NCBI RefSeq assembly: GCF_037113415.1
Contig: NZ_CP146608.1
Coordinates: 3,257,001 to 3,321,000 of the forward strand
Origin: Devosia sp. XK-2
GTDB taxonomy: Bacteria > Pseudomonadota > Alphaproteobacteria > Rhizobiales > Devosiaceae
DNA length: 64,000 bases
Direction: 5' to 3'
In this document: one piece after another, positions 52,800 to 62,345 of the stretch
Layout: the number at the start of each line of letters is the position of its first letter
How positions within the stretch are numbered: the first letter of the stretch is position 1
Made by a program: the position numbers and the translations under genes
The notes under the pieces: generated by a model
Databases searched by the model: none
What the model saw: only the letters and a program-made list of their open reading frames with translations
Told to the model about the DNA's origin: nothing

Positions 52800-55202
52800 C
52801 TAGAACTCGCTCCAATCGGCCGAAATGGCCGCATTGCCCTGGCTGAGATAGGTGCGCGCAGCCTGGCGGAGCTTGGGCGCGGGCGAGGAGGCGGGCGCTT
52901 TGATCATGCTGTGATCGGCCTGCCCATCCGCGCCCTCGATCCTGAACACGGCCACGATCCGGTCGAGCTCGGAAGCCTGCGCCTCGGTCTGCTCGATGGC
53001 GGCATTGGTCTGTTCCACCAGCGCCGCATTGTGCTGGGTCATCTCGTCCATCTGCCGCACCGCGACCGTAACCTCTTCGATGGCGGAAGCCTGCTCGCGG
53101 CTCTCCCGGGCAATGCCCTCCATCAGGCTGGTATTGGACCTGGCGGCCTCGAGCATGGCGGCCAGCTTGGCGGCTGCATCCGCCACCAGCTTGGTACCGG
53201 TCCCCACTTCGCCCGCCGAGGTTTCGATCAGCGCCTTGACATCGGCCGAGGCCTCAGCGGCGCTTTGCGCCAGGCGCCGCACCTCCACCGCCACCACGGC
53301 AAAACCCTTGCCCGCTTCCCCGGCCCGCGCCGCTTCCACCGAGGCATTGAGCGCCAGCAGATTGGTCTGGAAGGCGATATCGTCGATCAGCCCGATAATA
53401 TTGGAAATCTTGGCCGAGGATGTGGTGATGCGCTCCATCGCCTCATTGGCCTGGCTCATCACCACGCCGCCCTCTTCCGCCGTCTGGCTGACGGTCTGGG
53501 CAATGGCATTGGCGTCGCGGGCGCGATCGGCATTTTGCAGCACCGTGCTGGCCAATTGCTCCATGGCGGCCGAGGTCTCCTCGATCGTCGCTGCCTGCTT
53601 GGTGGTGCGTTCGGAAAGATCATTGGCGCCCGAAAGGATTTCGCCGGTCGCCGTCTTGAGCGTCCGCGAGGTCGATTTGAGCCCGCTCACCACCTGGCTG
53701 AGCGTTTCCGCCACCGTATTGGTGCTCTGCTGAAGCCTGGCGAAAGCACCCTGATACTGCCCATCCATGCGCTGGGTCAGGTCGGTGCGCGCCAGCGCCT
53801 CAAGCACCTTGCCGGTCTCGCCGATCCCCTGGTCGACCGTTTCGACCAGCGCATTGACCGAGCCGGCCAGGCTATTGAGTTCGGCATCGGGGAAGCTGGC
53901 ATTGACGCGCTTGGTAAAGTCACCGCTGACCGCAGCGTCCACCACCTCGCCAAAGGCGAGCTGCAATTCACTCATCATCGCCTGGCGCGCCTGCTGGTCG
54001 GCAATGATGCGGGCCGCCTCGGCTTCGGTCATCTGGCTGATACGCAGCCCGTTTTCGCGGAAGATTTCCACGGCCCGGGCCATGCCGCCCAGCTCGTCCC
54101 GCTGATCCTGATTGGGCACCTCGACATCATATTTGCCCTGCGCCAGAACGCCCATGAGCTCGGTCATCTTGCGGATCGGCCTGGCAATGACCCCGGCGCC
54201 GAACCACACCAGCACCAAGACCCCGGCCAAGAGCCCACCGGCCACTACCAGGGCCATATTGCGCATGGCATCGACGCCGGCATAGACGGTGGCCACCGGC
54301 ACCTGCATGATCATCGTCCAGCGCTCATCCACGCCGCTGAAGGCCAGCGGTGCCGTGACGACGAATTGTGTGGTTCCGCTGGGGTCCGTATAGGTCGTGC
54401 CGCTCTGCATCAACGTCTCGTCCAGAAGCGCATTGGCAATTTCGGGCTGCAGCGGCTGGCCGACCAGGGCCGGATCGGCATTGACGATCCAGGTATTGGC
54501 ATTGCTGACCAGGTCGACCGAACCGACGCCGAACGGCTTGAGCTGGCCGATGACCGCGGCGATGGTGTCCAGCGTCAGATCGGCGGTGACGATGCCGGCC
54601 GGCGCGCCATTCTTGTGCACCACCGCGCTGATCGTGCTCATCAGCACGTCCACCCCATTGATCGGATAGGTATAGGGCGGCGTCAGCAGGGTGCGGTCTT
54701 CGCGCAAGGGCAGGTCATACCAGCCTTCCGTGCCCGCTTCGGGCGACATGTCGAGCTGCTCGACCGAGACTTTGCCATCCTGCTGGGTGAAGTAGGGCAC
54801 CATGCGGCCGGTCTCGTCCGAATAGGCATGCCCGATAAACATTTCATCCAAGCCATCCACGGCATTGGGCTCGAAGGCTGCTGTCATGCCCACCACCGAC
54901 GGCCGTGACTGCAGGGCCCGGGTGATAACCCGACCGATTTCATCGCGATCCGCCGCGCCCTCGATCAGCGCTTCGACCGTGGCGGCCGTCGTTTGGGCAT
55001 GGGTGATCACATTGCCCATCTGGCCACTCGCCAATTGCGAATATTGCCCCAGAAGGGCCCGGGCCCGTTCTTCCGCCTCTGTCCCGGCGGTCTGGTACAT
55101 GAGGGACAGGCCCCCTGCGATGAGGCCCCCCATGGCGAGCACGAAAACAACACCCGCACCCAGCACCAGCTTGAGTTGGATGGACAAGTCGCTCAGTTTC
55201 AT
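52800..55202 (-). CDS. dCache-type transmembrane chemoreceptor
   Basis: An 800-residue methyl-accepting chemotaxis protein. TM1 is at about 12-34, a large periplasmic double-Cache domain at 40-310 ([11 protein letters not shown] and [10 protein letters not shown], then [19 protein letters not shown]), and TM2 at about 316-337. Two HAMP units follow (first from [10 protein letters not shown]; second around [12 protein letters not shown]), then the signalling hairpin with [18 protein letters not shown] and [13 protein letters not shown]. It ends ADWSEF, a W-x-x-F tether. The Cache ligand is probably a small organic molecule, not identifiable by eye. Confidence 0.93.
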   Translation of the reverse strand: MKLSDLSIQLKLVLGAGVVFVLAMGGLIAGGLSLMYQTAGTEAEERARALLGQYSQLASGQMGNVITHAQTTAATVEALIEGAADRDEIGRVITRALQSRPSVVGMTAAFEPNAVDGLDEMFIGHAYSDETGRMVPYFTQQDGKVSVEQLDMSPEAGTEGWYDLPLREDRTLLTPPYTYPINGVDVLMSTISAVVHKNGAPAGIVTADLTLDTIAAVIGQLKPFGVGSVDLVSNANTWIVNADPALVGQPLQPEIANALLDETLMQSGTTYTDPSGTTQFVVTAPLAFSGVDERWTMIMQVPVATVYAGVDAMRNMALVVAGGLLAGVLVLVWFGAGVIARPIRKMTELMGVLAQGKYDVEVPNQDQRDELGGMARAVEIFRENGLRISQMTEAEAARIIADQQARQAMMSELQLAFGEVVDAAVSGDFTKRVNASFPDAELNSLAGSVNALVETVDQGIGETGKVLEALARTDLTQRMDGQYQGAFARLQQSTNTVAETLSQVVSGLKSTSRTLKTATGEILSGANDLSERTTKQAATIEETSAAMEQLASTVLQNADRARDANAIAQTVSQTAEEGGVVMSQANEAMERITTSSAKISNIIGLIDDIAFQTNLLALNASVEAARAGEAGKGFAVVAVEVRRLAQSAAEASADVKALIETSAGEVGTGTKLVADAAAKLAAMLEAARSNTSLMEGIARESREQASAIEEVTVAVRQMDEMTQHNAALVEQTNAAIEQTEAQASELDRIVAVFRIEGADGQADHSMIKAPASSPAPKLRQAARTYLSQGNAAISADWSEF

Positions 55203-55426
55203 TTGCCTTCTGCCTTATATGCATCGGACCTTCTGGCCCGGCTTGTGTCTTGCGCATGCGCGTGCACGCGCTCCGCTCGATGAGCGGTCTGTCGAATACC
55301 AAAGCGGAGGGTGACGCCCGCCGAATTGACCGGTCAGCCGACCGGTTCACCAATGTTCAAATCTGCGTCCATCCCGACTAGACCATGGCCGCGTTAAGCT
55401 CTGGTAAAGCACGATCGCGGATCGCC

Positions 55427-55453
55427 AAAAAAGAAGGGGCGCCCATGCGCCCC
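55427..55453 (-). terminator. Strong intrinsic terminator after the 55486 receptor
   Basis: On the reverse strand GGGGCGC-atgg-GCGCCCC is followed by TTCTTTTTT. Seven GC pairs plus a T-rich tail, 33 bases after the receptor's stop. Confidence 0.92.
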
Positions 55454-55485
55454 TTTGCTCATCCGATCATGCCGGTCCCCCCCGG

Positions 55486-57552
55486 TCAGAACTCGTCCCA
55501 GTCCGACGATATGGCCGCATTGCCTTGATTGAGATAGACGCGCGCCGCCTTTTGCGCCGGCTGCGCGCGTTTGGGCGGTGCGGCCGGAGCCGCGGCCTGG
55601 GCTGGCTCCATCTCGTCGAGCCTGAAAATATCGACGACGCGATCCAGTTCCCCGGCCTGCGCCTCGGTCTGCTCAATAGCCGCATTTGTCTGCTCGACCA
55701 GGGCGGCATTGTGCTGGGTCATTTCATCCAGGCTCCGCACGGCGACGCTGACCTCTTCGATTGCCGTGGCCTGGCTTTTGCTGGCCTGGGCAATGGCCTG
55801 CATCAGGCCCGCATTGGCCGTGACTGCGCCCAGCATGTCACGCAATTGCGTGGCCGCGCTCGAAACCAGGTCCGAGCCGTTCTTGACCTCGCTGGCGCTG
55901 GTCTCGATCAGCACCTTGACCTCCGAGGAGGCCTGGGCCGCGCTCTGGGCCAGCCGCCGCACTTCCACGGCCACCACGGCAAAGCCCTTGCCGGCCTCCC
56001 CGGCCCGCGCCGCCTCGACCGAAGCATTGAGCGCCAGCAGATTGGTCTGGAAGGCGATATCGTCGATCAGCCCGATAATATTGGAGATCTTGGCCGAAGA
56101 CTGGGTAATACGCTCCATGGCCAGATTGGCCTTGTCCATCACCTCGCCATTGCGCGCCGCGTCGCTCGACACCGTCGTGGCCGATGTATTGGCATCATGG
56201 GCCATGCGGGCATTCTCGGCCACCGTATTGGCCAATTGCTCCATGGCTGCCGAAGTCTCTTCAATGGTCGCCGCCTGCTTGGTGGTGCGTTCCGAAAGAT
56301 CGTTGGCGCCCGAAAGGATTTCGCCGGTTGCGGTCTTGAGCGCGCGCGAGGTGACGCGCAGCTTGCCGATCACCTCGCTCAGCTTTTCGGCCACCGCATT
56401 GGTATCGGTCTTGAGCTTGGCAAAGGCGCCCTGATACTCGCCATTCATGCGCCGGGTCAGGTCGGCATCGGCCAGGGCCGCCAGAACCTCACCGGTTTCC
56501 GACAGGCCGCGGTCCACCGTTTCGACCAGGCTGTTGACGCTGCCGGCTAGGCCATTGAGCTCGGCATCGGGGAATTGCGCATGCACCCGCTTGGTAAAAT
56601 CGCCGGCAATGGCGGCATCGACCACCTCCCCGAACGCGGCCTGCAGGGCCACCATCATATCGGTGCGCTCGATCCGGCGGCGCTGCGACGCGGCGCGCTC
56701 CTCCTCGGTCATCTGGCTGACCTTGAGGCCATTTTCGCGGAACACCTCGACCGCGCGCGCCATCTCGCCGATTTCATTGCTGCGGTCCACATAGGGCACA
56801 TCGGTCTCGTAATCGCCCTGGGCAATGACCTTCATCGTGCTGGCCAGCCTGGGCACCGGCGCGGTCAGCAGCCGCGAAGCGACAAAGCCCGCCAGGCCGA
56901 TGATCACCAAAGCGACGCCACCCACCGCCAGCAGCAGCATGAGCACCGAATTGATGACCCCCTCGACGCCGGCCTTGGACACCCCGACATAGAGCACACC
57001 GATCGGCTTGCCCGCCTGGTCCTGGATCGGCTGATAGGCCGTGTAATAATCCTTGCCCAGAATCTTGGCCTCGCCGAAATAGGCCTCCCCATTGATCACC
57101 GCCGCATAGGCCGGGCTGGCTTGTCCCAGCGTCGTCCCCACGACCCGCTCGCCATTGTCGTCCAGGATCGTGGTGGTCATGCGCACGAAGTCTTCCTGGG
57201 TGCCATCCCAGCCGAAAATGGTGGCCGTCTCGCCGGTCAGCCGCACAATGGCATCGACGATGTCGTGGTTGAGAAACTGGCGCGGCATGGCCCAGGCCGT
57301 CACATTGGCCAGGGACCCATCCTCGTTCCAGGCGACTTCGGCGCCCGGCAGGTGGCTCGACAGGATTGTCGCCGCCGTCTTGAGATTGGAGGTCTGCTGG
57401 TCCTTGGCCTGTTGCCTGAGCGCATCGCCCAGACTGAGATAAATCGCGCCCGAGACCAGGGCTACCGACAGAAGGGTTGCACTGATGACCAAAACGCCAA
57501 TGGCGCTTGTCATCCTGATATTGCCAAGGCGGCTCTTGATTGCGCTGATCAA
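55486..57552 (-). CDS. Single-Cache transmembrane chemoreceptor
   Basis: A 688-residue chemoreceptor. TM1 is at about 17-42, a periplasmic Cache_3-Cache_2-like domain at 45-200 (FGWDGTQEDFVRMTTTI, AYFGEAKILGKDYYTAYQPI, GVLYVG), TM2 at about 205-232, then two HAMP units and the MCP hairpin ([29 protein letters not shown]). It ends SDWDEF. The start is TTG 57552, which aligns with the ATG of the 57703 paralogue (ISAIKSRLGNIRMTSAI versus KPIARFLGNVRMTTTI). A TATAAT lies five bases before the TTG, so the message may be nearly leaderless. Confidence 0.92.
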   Translation of the reverse strand: MISAIKSRLGNIRMTSAIGVLVISATLLSVALVSGAIYLSLGDALRQQAKDQQTSNLKTAATILSSHLPGAEVAWNEDGSLANVTAWAMPRQFLNHDIVDAIVRLTGETATIFGWDGTQEDFVRMTTTILDDNGERVVGTTLGQASPAYAAVINGEAYFGEAKILGKDYYTAYQPIQDQAGKPIGVLYVGVSKAGVEGVINSVLMLLLAVGGVALVIIGLAGFVASRLLTAPVPRLASTMKVIAQGDYETDVPYVDRSNEIGEMARAVEVFRENGLKVSQMTEEERAASQRRRIERTDMMVALQAAFGEVVDAAIAGDFTKRVHAQFPDAELNGLAGSVNSLVETVDRGLSETGEVLAALADADLTRRMNGEYQGAFAKLKTDTNAVAEKLSEVIGKLRVTSRALKTATGEILSGANDLSERTTKQAATIEETSAAMEQLANTVAENARMAHDANTSATTVSSDAARNGEVMDKANLAMERITQSSAKISNIIGLIDDIAFQTNLLALNASVEAARAGEAGKGFAVVAVEVRRLAQSAAQASSEVKVLIETSASEVKNGSDLVSSAATQLRDMLGAVTANAGLMQAIAQASKSQATAIEEVSVAVRSLDEMTQHNAALVEQTNAAIEQTEAQAGELDRVVDIFRLDEMEPAQAAAPAAPPKRAQPAQKAARVYLNQGNAAISSDWDEF

Positions 57553-57655
57553 TTATATGGGCCCCAAAATACACCAGGCCCCGCGCAGCCCGTGTCTCAT
57601 TGGGAATAATCCTAAGCCCGGCAGATTAACTGAGTATTATCCTTGCCAAATGCTT

Positions 57656-57682
57656 GCGGCCTGCTTTCGCAGGCCGCTTTTT
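57656..57682 (+). terminator. Forward-oriented intrinsic terminator in a reverse-strand array
   Basis: GCGGCCTGC-tttc-GCAGGCCGC then TTTTT on the forward strand: nine pairs and a T-run. Both flanking genes are on the reverse strand, where the hairpin is followed by AAGCATTTGG and not by T's. It may work mainly as a stem for the 57703 receptor mRNA, or end a forward transcript from within the array. Confidence 0.7.
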
Positions 57683-57702
57683 CCTTGAACAATCAGAGGT
57701 AT

Positions 57703-59766
57703 TTAGAACTCGTCCCAATCCGCTGAAATGGCGGCATTGCCCTGTGTCTGGAACCGGGGGGTGGGGGCAATGGCGGCCCTGGCTTCCGGTTTTTGCAAGC
57801 TGGGGGCGCTGTCCGGCCGCTGCGTGGCCGCGCCATCGATGGCGAAGATTTCCACGATCCGGTCCAGTTCGGTGGCCTGGGCCTCGGTCTGTTCGATGGC
57901 CGCATTGGTCTCTTCCACCAGCGCCGCATTGTGCTGGGTCATCTCGTCCATGGTGCGCACGGCCGAGGTGACCTCCTCGATGGACGTCGCCTGTTCGGCG
58001 CTGTCCCGGGCAATGGCTTCGAGCGACAGCGTATTCTCGCGAATGGCCTCGAGCATGCTGGCAAGCTTGCCGGCAGCCTCACCGACCAGTTTGGACCCGG
58101 TCGTCACCTCGCCGCTGGACTGCTCGATCAGGGCTTTGACATCTGCCGAAGCGCTGGCCGCGCTTTGTGCCAGCCGCCGCACTTCCACGGCCACCACGGC
58201 AAAGCCCTTGCCTGCATCGCCGGCCCGCGCCGCTTCCACCGAGGCGTTGAGCGCCAGCAGATTGGTCTGGAAGGCAATATCGTCGATCATGCCGATAATA
58301 TTGGAGATCTTGGCCGAGGACTGGGTGATGCGCTCCATGGCCTCATTGGCCGCATCCATCACCTGCCCACCCTCTTCGGCCGTCCGGGTGACCTGGGAGG
58401 CGCTGGCGCTGGCATTCTTGGCGCGCTCGGCATTGGCCAGCACAGTGGATGCCAATTGCTCCATGGCCGCCGAGGTTTCCTCGATGGTCGCCGCCTGCTT
58501 GGTGGTACGTTCGCTCAGATCGTTCGCGCCAGACAGAATTTCGCCGGTTGCCGTCTTCAGCGAACCCGAAGTGCGGCGCAACTGCATGACCACTTCGGTC
58601 AGCTTGTCGCCCACCGCATTGATGTCGGATTTGAGCTTGGCAAAAGCCCCCTCATATTCGCCGGTCATGCGGCGCGTCAGGTCGGTATTGGCCATGGCGC
58701 CGAGCACCTGGCCCACCTCTTCCACAGAACGGTCGAAGGTTTCGACCAGATTATTGACGCTGCCCGCCAGGCTATTGAGTTCGGCATCGGGGAATTCGGC
58801 ATGCACGCGCTTGGTGAAATCGCCCGAAACGGCCGCGTCGACCACCTCGCCGAAAGCGGCCTGCAATTCGGTCATCATCTGCCGCCGCTTTTCCTCATCG
58901 GCCACGATCCGGGCCGCCTCCGCCTCGGTCATCTGGCTGACGCGCAACCCGTTCTCGCGGAACACCTCGACAGCGCGGGCCATGGCCCCCACTTCATTGC
59001 CCTTGTCGGTATAGGGCACATCAACCTCATAATTGCCCTGCGCCACCACATCCATGGTCCCCGCAAGCTTGGGAATGGGACGGGTGATCAGGCGCGAGGC
59101 GAAAAAGCCAATGGCACCGAACGCCGCTGTCGCCGCGCCACCCACCACGCCGATCAGGCTGAGGACCGAATTGGCCGCCGCCTCGACATTGACCATGGGC
59201 GTGCCCACAAAGATGGCGCCCATGACTTCGCCACTGGTTTTCTGGATCGGCTGCAGCGCGGCGTAATATTGCGTGCCCTCGATAACGAGCCGGCCGAGGA
59301 ACATTTCGCCGGCATTGAGCGTGGCCACGGCCTCGCTATCGGCGGCCAGTGTGCCCCCGACGGCGCGGCTTTCCGCATCCGCCATCACGCTGGTGGTTTT
59401 GGCAACCATGTCGCCTGTTGCCGTGTCGGTGACATAGATGGCCGCGTCCTGCTTGGTCACCCGGGTCACCGAATCGATCACCTCAGTATCGTAGAAGGGC
59501 GGGATGGCCCAGCTCTGGAACGAGGCGATCTGTCCCGCTTCGTCCCAGCTCAGTACCGAACCGGAAATGCGCCGCTCGAGAATGGTCGCGGCCACGCCCA
59601 GATTGGTCTCCTGCTGCACCTCGCTATCCGCCATGGACCGGTCATGCAGGCTAAGATAGATCGCCGCCGATACGGCGGTGATCGAGCCAATAATGGACAG
59701 CATGACCAGAACCAGAATGGTGGTGGTCATGCGCACATTACCCAAAAAGCGCGCAATTGGTTTCAT
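57703..59766 (-). CDS. Single-Cache transmembrane chemoreceptor
   Basis: A 687-residue chemoreceptor. TM1 is at about 14-38, a periplasmic Cache_3-Cache_2-like domain follows to about 205 (PPFYDTEVIDSVTRVTKQD, AAIYVTDTATGDMVAKT, GTQYYAALQPIQ, GAIFVG), then TM2, two HAMP units, and the MCP hairpin with RAGDAGKGF (Asp in place of the Glu found in its paralogues). It ends SADWDEF. ATG 59766 has GGGGGAG seven bases upstream. Its promoter region carries a short GTAAA/TTTAC dyad. Confidence 0.93.
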   Translation of the reverse strand: MKPIARFLGNVRMTTTILVLVMLSIIGSITAVSAAIYLSLHDRSMADSEVQQETNLGVAATILERRISGSVLSWDEAGQIASFQSWAIPPFYDTEVIDSVTRVTKQDAAIYVTDTATGDMVAKTTSVMADAESRAVGGTLAADSEAVATLNAGEMFLGRLVIEGTQYYAALQPIQKTSGEVMGAIFVGTPMVNVEAAANSVLSLIGVVGGAATAAFGAIGFFASRLITRPIPKLAGTMDVVAQGNYEVDVPYTDKGNEVGAMARAVEVFRENGLRVSQMTEAEAARIVADEEKRRQMMTELQAAFGEVVDAAVSGDFTKRVHAEFPDAELNSLAGSVNNLVETFDRSVEEVGQVLGAMANTDLTRRMTGEYEGAFAKLKSDINAVGDKLTEVVMQLRRTSGSLKTATGEILSGANDLSERTTKQAATIEETSAAMEQLASTVLANAERAKNASASASQVTRTAEEGGQVMDAANEAMERITQSSAKISNIIGMIDDIAFQTNLLALNASVEAARAGDAGKGFAVVAVEVRRLAQSAASASADVKALIEQSSGEVTTGSKLVGEAAGKLASMLEAIRENTLSLEAIARDSAEQATSIEEVTSAVRTMDEMTQHNAALVEETNAAIEQTEAQATELDRIVEIFAIDGAATQRPDSAPSLQKPEARAAIAPTPRFQTQGNAAISADWDEF

Positions 59767-59832
59767 AGCGGTACTCCCCCGTTCGAACCCGGTCATCCTT
59801 CTGGAGCCGGCCCACAGGCGGAGAACGCTAGA

Positions 59833-59845
59833 GTAAACTATTTAC
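59833..59845. promoter_or_regulatory. Short dyad upstream of the 59766 receptor start
   Basis: GTAAA-cta-TTTAC, five-base perfect arms, 67-79 bases upstream of the receptor's ATG and just downstream of the preceding terminator. A candidate operator; nothing identifies the protein. Confidence 0.3.
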
Positions 59846-59895
59846 CGAAAACTGTACGGAAAATCCCGCAATCGTTTTCGATGATATTCCAAAGA

Positions 59896-59930
59896 CAAAA
59901 AAAGCCGAAAAATATCGGGACCGGCTCCCG
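59896..59930 (-). terminator. Tandem intrinsic terminators after the 60051 receptor
   Basis: On the reverse strand CGGGA-gccgg-TCCCG is followed by ATATTTTT, and then CCGA-tatttt-TCGG is followed by CTTTTTTT. The second stem reuses part of the first. It lies about 120 bases after the stop. Confidence 0.8.
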
Positions 59931-60050
59931 GCAAGCGGCGTCGTACCCTTCCGAAACCGCTTACGCGCAGTGCTCAGCTGCCCAGGGCCGGAGCGTTTCC
60001 GGCCAGGTGGAAACGGCTTTGCCCCTGGGAAACGCGATAGACTACGAGCT

Positions 60051-62183
60051 CTAGAATTCGCTCCAATCGGCCTCGAGCGCCGCATTGCCCTGGCCGAGAT
60101 AGGCCCTGCCCGCACTTCTGACCCTGTCCTGCACCCGCGCCTTGCTTGCCGGCGGGGGAACGGGTTGCGTGGCAGCAACCGGCTCGGCCCGGTCATATAC
60201 GGTGAACACGTCGACGATCCAGTCGAGCTGGGTTGCCTGCGCCTCGGTTTGCTCGATAGCGGCATTCATCTCCTCGACCAGGGCCGCATTGTGCTGGGTC
60301 ATCTCATCCATGGTGCGCACCGCGGTATTGACCTCGTCGATGGAGGCGGCCTGTTCGCGGCTTTCCGTGGCAATCGAACCCATCAATTGATTGGAGGTGC
60401 GCGCGGCTTCGAGAATGGCATTGAGCTTGCTGGCGGCATCGGCCACCAACCGCGAACCGCCCTTGACCTCGGCCGCGCTCTGCTCGATCAGCGCCTTGAC
60501 GTCGCTCGACGCCTGCGCTGCCGACTGAGCCAGCCGCCGCACTTCCACGGCCACCACGGCAAAGCCCTTGCCCGCCTCCCCGGCCCGTGCTGCCTCAACC
60601 GAGGCATTGAGCGCCAGAAGGTTGGTCTGGAAGGCGATGTCGTCGATCAGCCCGATAATATTGGAGATTTTGCCCGACGAGGCGGTGATCTTCTCCATGG
60701 CCCCGGTTGCCTCGGCCATGACCTGGCCGCCATCTTCGGCGGTCTGGGTCACCAGCGCGGCGCTGCGGCTCGCATCCTGGGCCCGTTCTGCATTGGTCAA
60801 GACGGTCGTTGCCAATTGCTCCATGGCCGCCGAGGTTTCTTCGATGGTTGCGGCCTGTTTGGTGGTGCGTTCGGAGAGGTCATTGGCACCGGACAGGATC
60901 TCGCTGGTCGCGGTCTTGAGCGTACCCGAGGTCTGGCGCAATTGCCCGACCACCTCATTGAGCTTGTCGGCTACCGCATTGGTATCGTCCTTGAGCTTGG
61001 CCAGCGCGCCCTCATAGTCCCCCTCCATGCGGCGGGTCAGATCGGTATTGGCCAGCGCGCCCAGCACTGAGCCCACTTCGGTCACGCCCCGATCCACGGT
61101 CGAGACCAGATTGTTGACGCTCGAGGCCAGCACATTGAGTTCTTCATCGGGAAATTGGGTGGCAACGCGGCGGCCGAAATCCCCCGCCACGGCCGCATCG
61201 ACCACCTCGCCAAAGGCGGATTGCAGCTCGGCCATCATCTTGCGGCGATTATCCTCGTCGGCAACGATGCGCGCCGCCTCCGCTTCGGTCATCTCGCTCA
61301 CCCGCAAGCCGTTTTCGCGGAAGACTTCCACCGCCCGCGCCATGCTCCCCACCTCATTGCCCAAATCGCGATAGGGCACCTGGGTGTCATAAGCACCTTC
61401 GGCAATCGTCCCCATGGCGCTGGCAATGCGTGGAATGGGCCGGATAATGCCGAGGCTAACCACATAGCCGATCACGGCCAGCACCAATGCCGTCACCAGC
61501 GCGATTATCGCCAGAAAACCCATCATCTGGCTCACCGACTGCTCGATGGCAGCAACCGGTTCGCCCACGAACAGCGCCCCGGCCAGCGCCCCGTCCTCGC
61601 GATTGACCGGGAAATAGGCCGAATAATATTGCCGCCCCGCCAGCTCTTCTTCACCGAACCAGCCCTGACCGGCACTCAGTGCCGCCATGACCGGTCCCGC
61701 CGGATCAATCACGCTGTCCTTGAGGCTCTCGCCGGCATCGGTCTTGAGCGTAGTGGTATTGTTGACAAGGGCGCCGCTATCCTTGTCGGTGATATAGATC
61801 GCCGTTTCCGCCCCGATGACCCGGGAAATGCCATCGACCAGTTCGGTATCGAAAAAGGGCAGGAGGGCCCAGCCGGTGACCTGGCTCATATCGCCCGTTT
61901 CGGTCCAGTGGACGACCGTTCCGCCCTTATTATTGGTGGCGGCGGCAAAGATCGTCGCCGCGGTCTTGAGATTGGTCTCCTGCCGGTCGCGCCCCTGCTG
62001 CATCATGGTCGTGGAAAAGCTGAGATAGACCGCCATGGCCACCACGCCGATGGAGACCACAATGGCCGCCATGACCAGGCCCGAAATCTGAAATTTGAGA
62101 CTCAAGCGGCCAAAAAGCCGCGACACCAAACCGAACATGCCTGCCCCCAAGCGTTGCACCTTGGAGGCAAGAGTAGGGCTCAT
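60051..62183 (-). CDS. Single-Cache transmembrane chemoreceptor
   Basis: A 710-residue chemoreceptor with a longer, basic N-terminus than its paralogues (about 30 residues before TM1 at 32-55). The periplasmic Cache_3-Cache_2-like domain ([38 protein letters not shown]) is followed by TM2, two HAMP units and the MCP hairpin. It ends EADWSEF. The start region is AT-rich with no Shine-Dalgarno sequence, so ATG 62183 versus the TTG at 62195 is uncertain. Confidence 0.92.
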   Translation of the reverse strand: MSPTLASKVQRLGAGMFGLVSRLFGRLSLKFQISGLVMAAIVVSIGVVAMAVYLSFSTTMMQQGRDRQETNLKTAATIFAAATNNKGGTVVHWTETGDMSQVTGWALLPFFDTELVDGISRVIGAETAIYITDKDSGALVNNTTTLKTDAGESLKDSVIDPAGPVMAALSAGQGWFGEEELAGRQYYSAYFPVNREDGALAGALFVGEPVAAIEQSVSQMMGFLAIIALVTALVLAVIGYVVSLGIIRPIPRIASAMGTIAEGAYDTQVPYRDLGNEVGSMARAVEVFRENGLRVSEMTEAEAARIVADEDNRRKMMAELQSAFGEVVDAAVAGDFGRRVATQFPDEELNVLASSVNNLVSTVDRGVTEVGSVLGALANTDLTRRMEGDYEGALAKLKDDTNAVADKLNEVVGQLRQTSGTLKTATSEILSGANDLSERTTKQAATIEETSAAMEQLATTVLTNAERAQDASRSAALVTQTAEDGGQVMAEATGAMEKITASSGKISNIIGLIDDIAFQTNLLALNASVEAARAGEAGKGFAVVAVEVRRLAQSAAQASSDVKALIEQSAAEVKGGSRLVADAASKLNAILEAARTSNQLMGSIATESREQAASIDEVNTAVRTMDEMTQHNAALVEEMNAAIEQTEAQATQLDWIVDVFTVYDRAEPVAATQPVPPPASKARVQDRVRSAGRAYLGQGNAALEADWSEF

Positions 62184-62314
62184 TAATTTAATCAAATATT
62201 ACAATGGTTTAGCAGGTCCGCATTTTCATTTCGGGCCCGCATTCCTGTAAATTCGGCCACGCGATTGCCCGGTTCAGACCGGCAATTTTCAGTTTGCCGG
62301 CACTTTGCGCGAAA

Positions 62315-62335
62315 GCCCGCCAATCACTGGCGGGC
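62315..62335 (-). terminator. Hairpin after the rightmost receptor
   Basis: On the reverse strand GCCCGCCA-gtgat-TGGCGGGC is followed by TTTCGCG. Eight GC-rich pairs, only three T's; a moderate terminator 11 bases after the stop. Confidence 0.6.
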
Positions 62336-62345
62336 AATCCCAGGG

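Noticed and set aside
52734..62186. Very long open frames opposite the chemoreceptor genes (for example 52734-54908 and 57793-60054)
   Set aside because: Mirror images of repeated MCP coding sequence; they resemble one another only because the receptors do.
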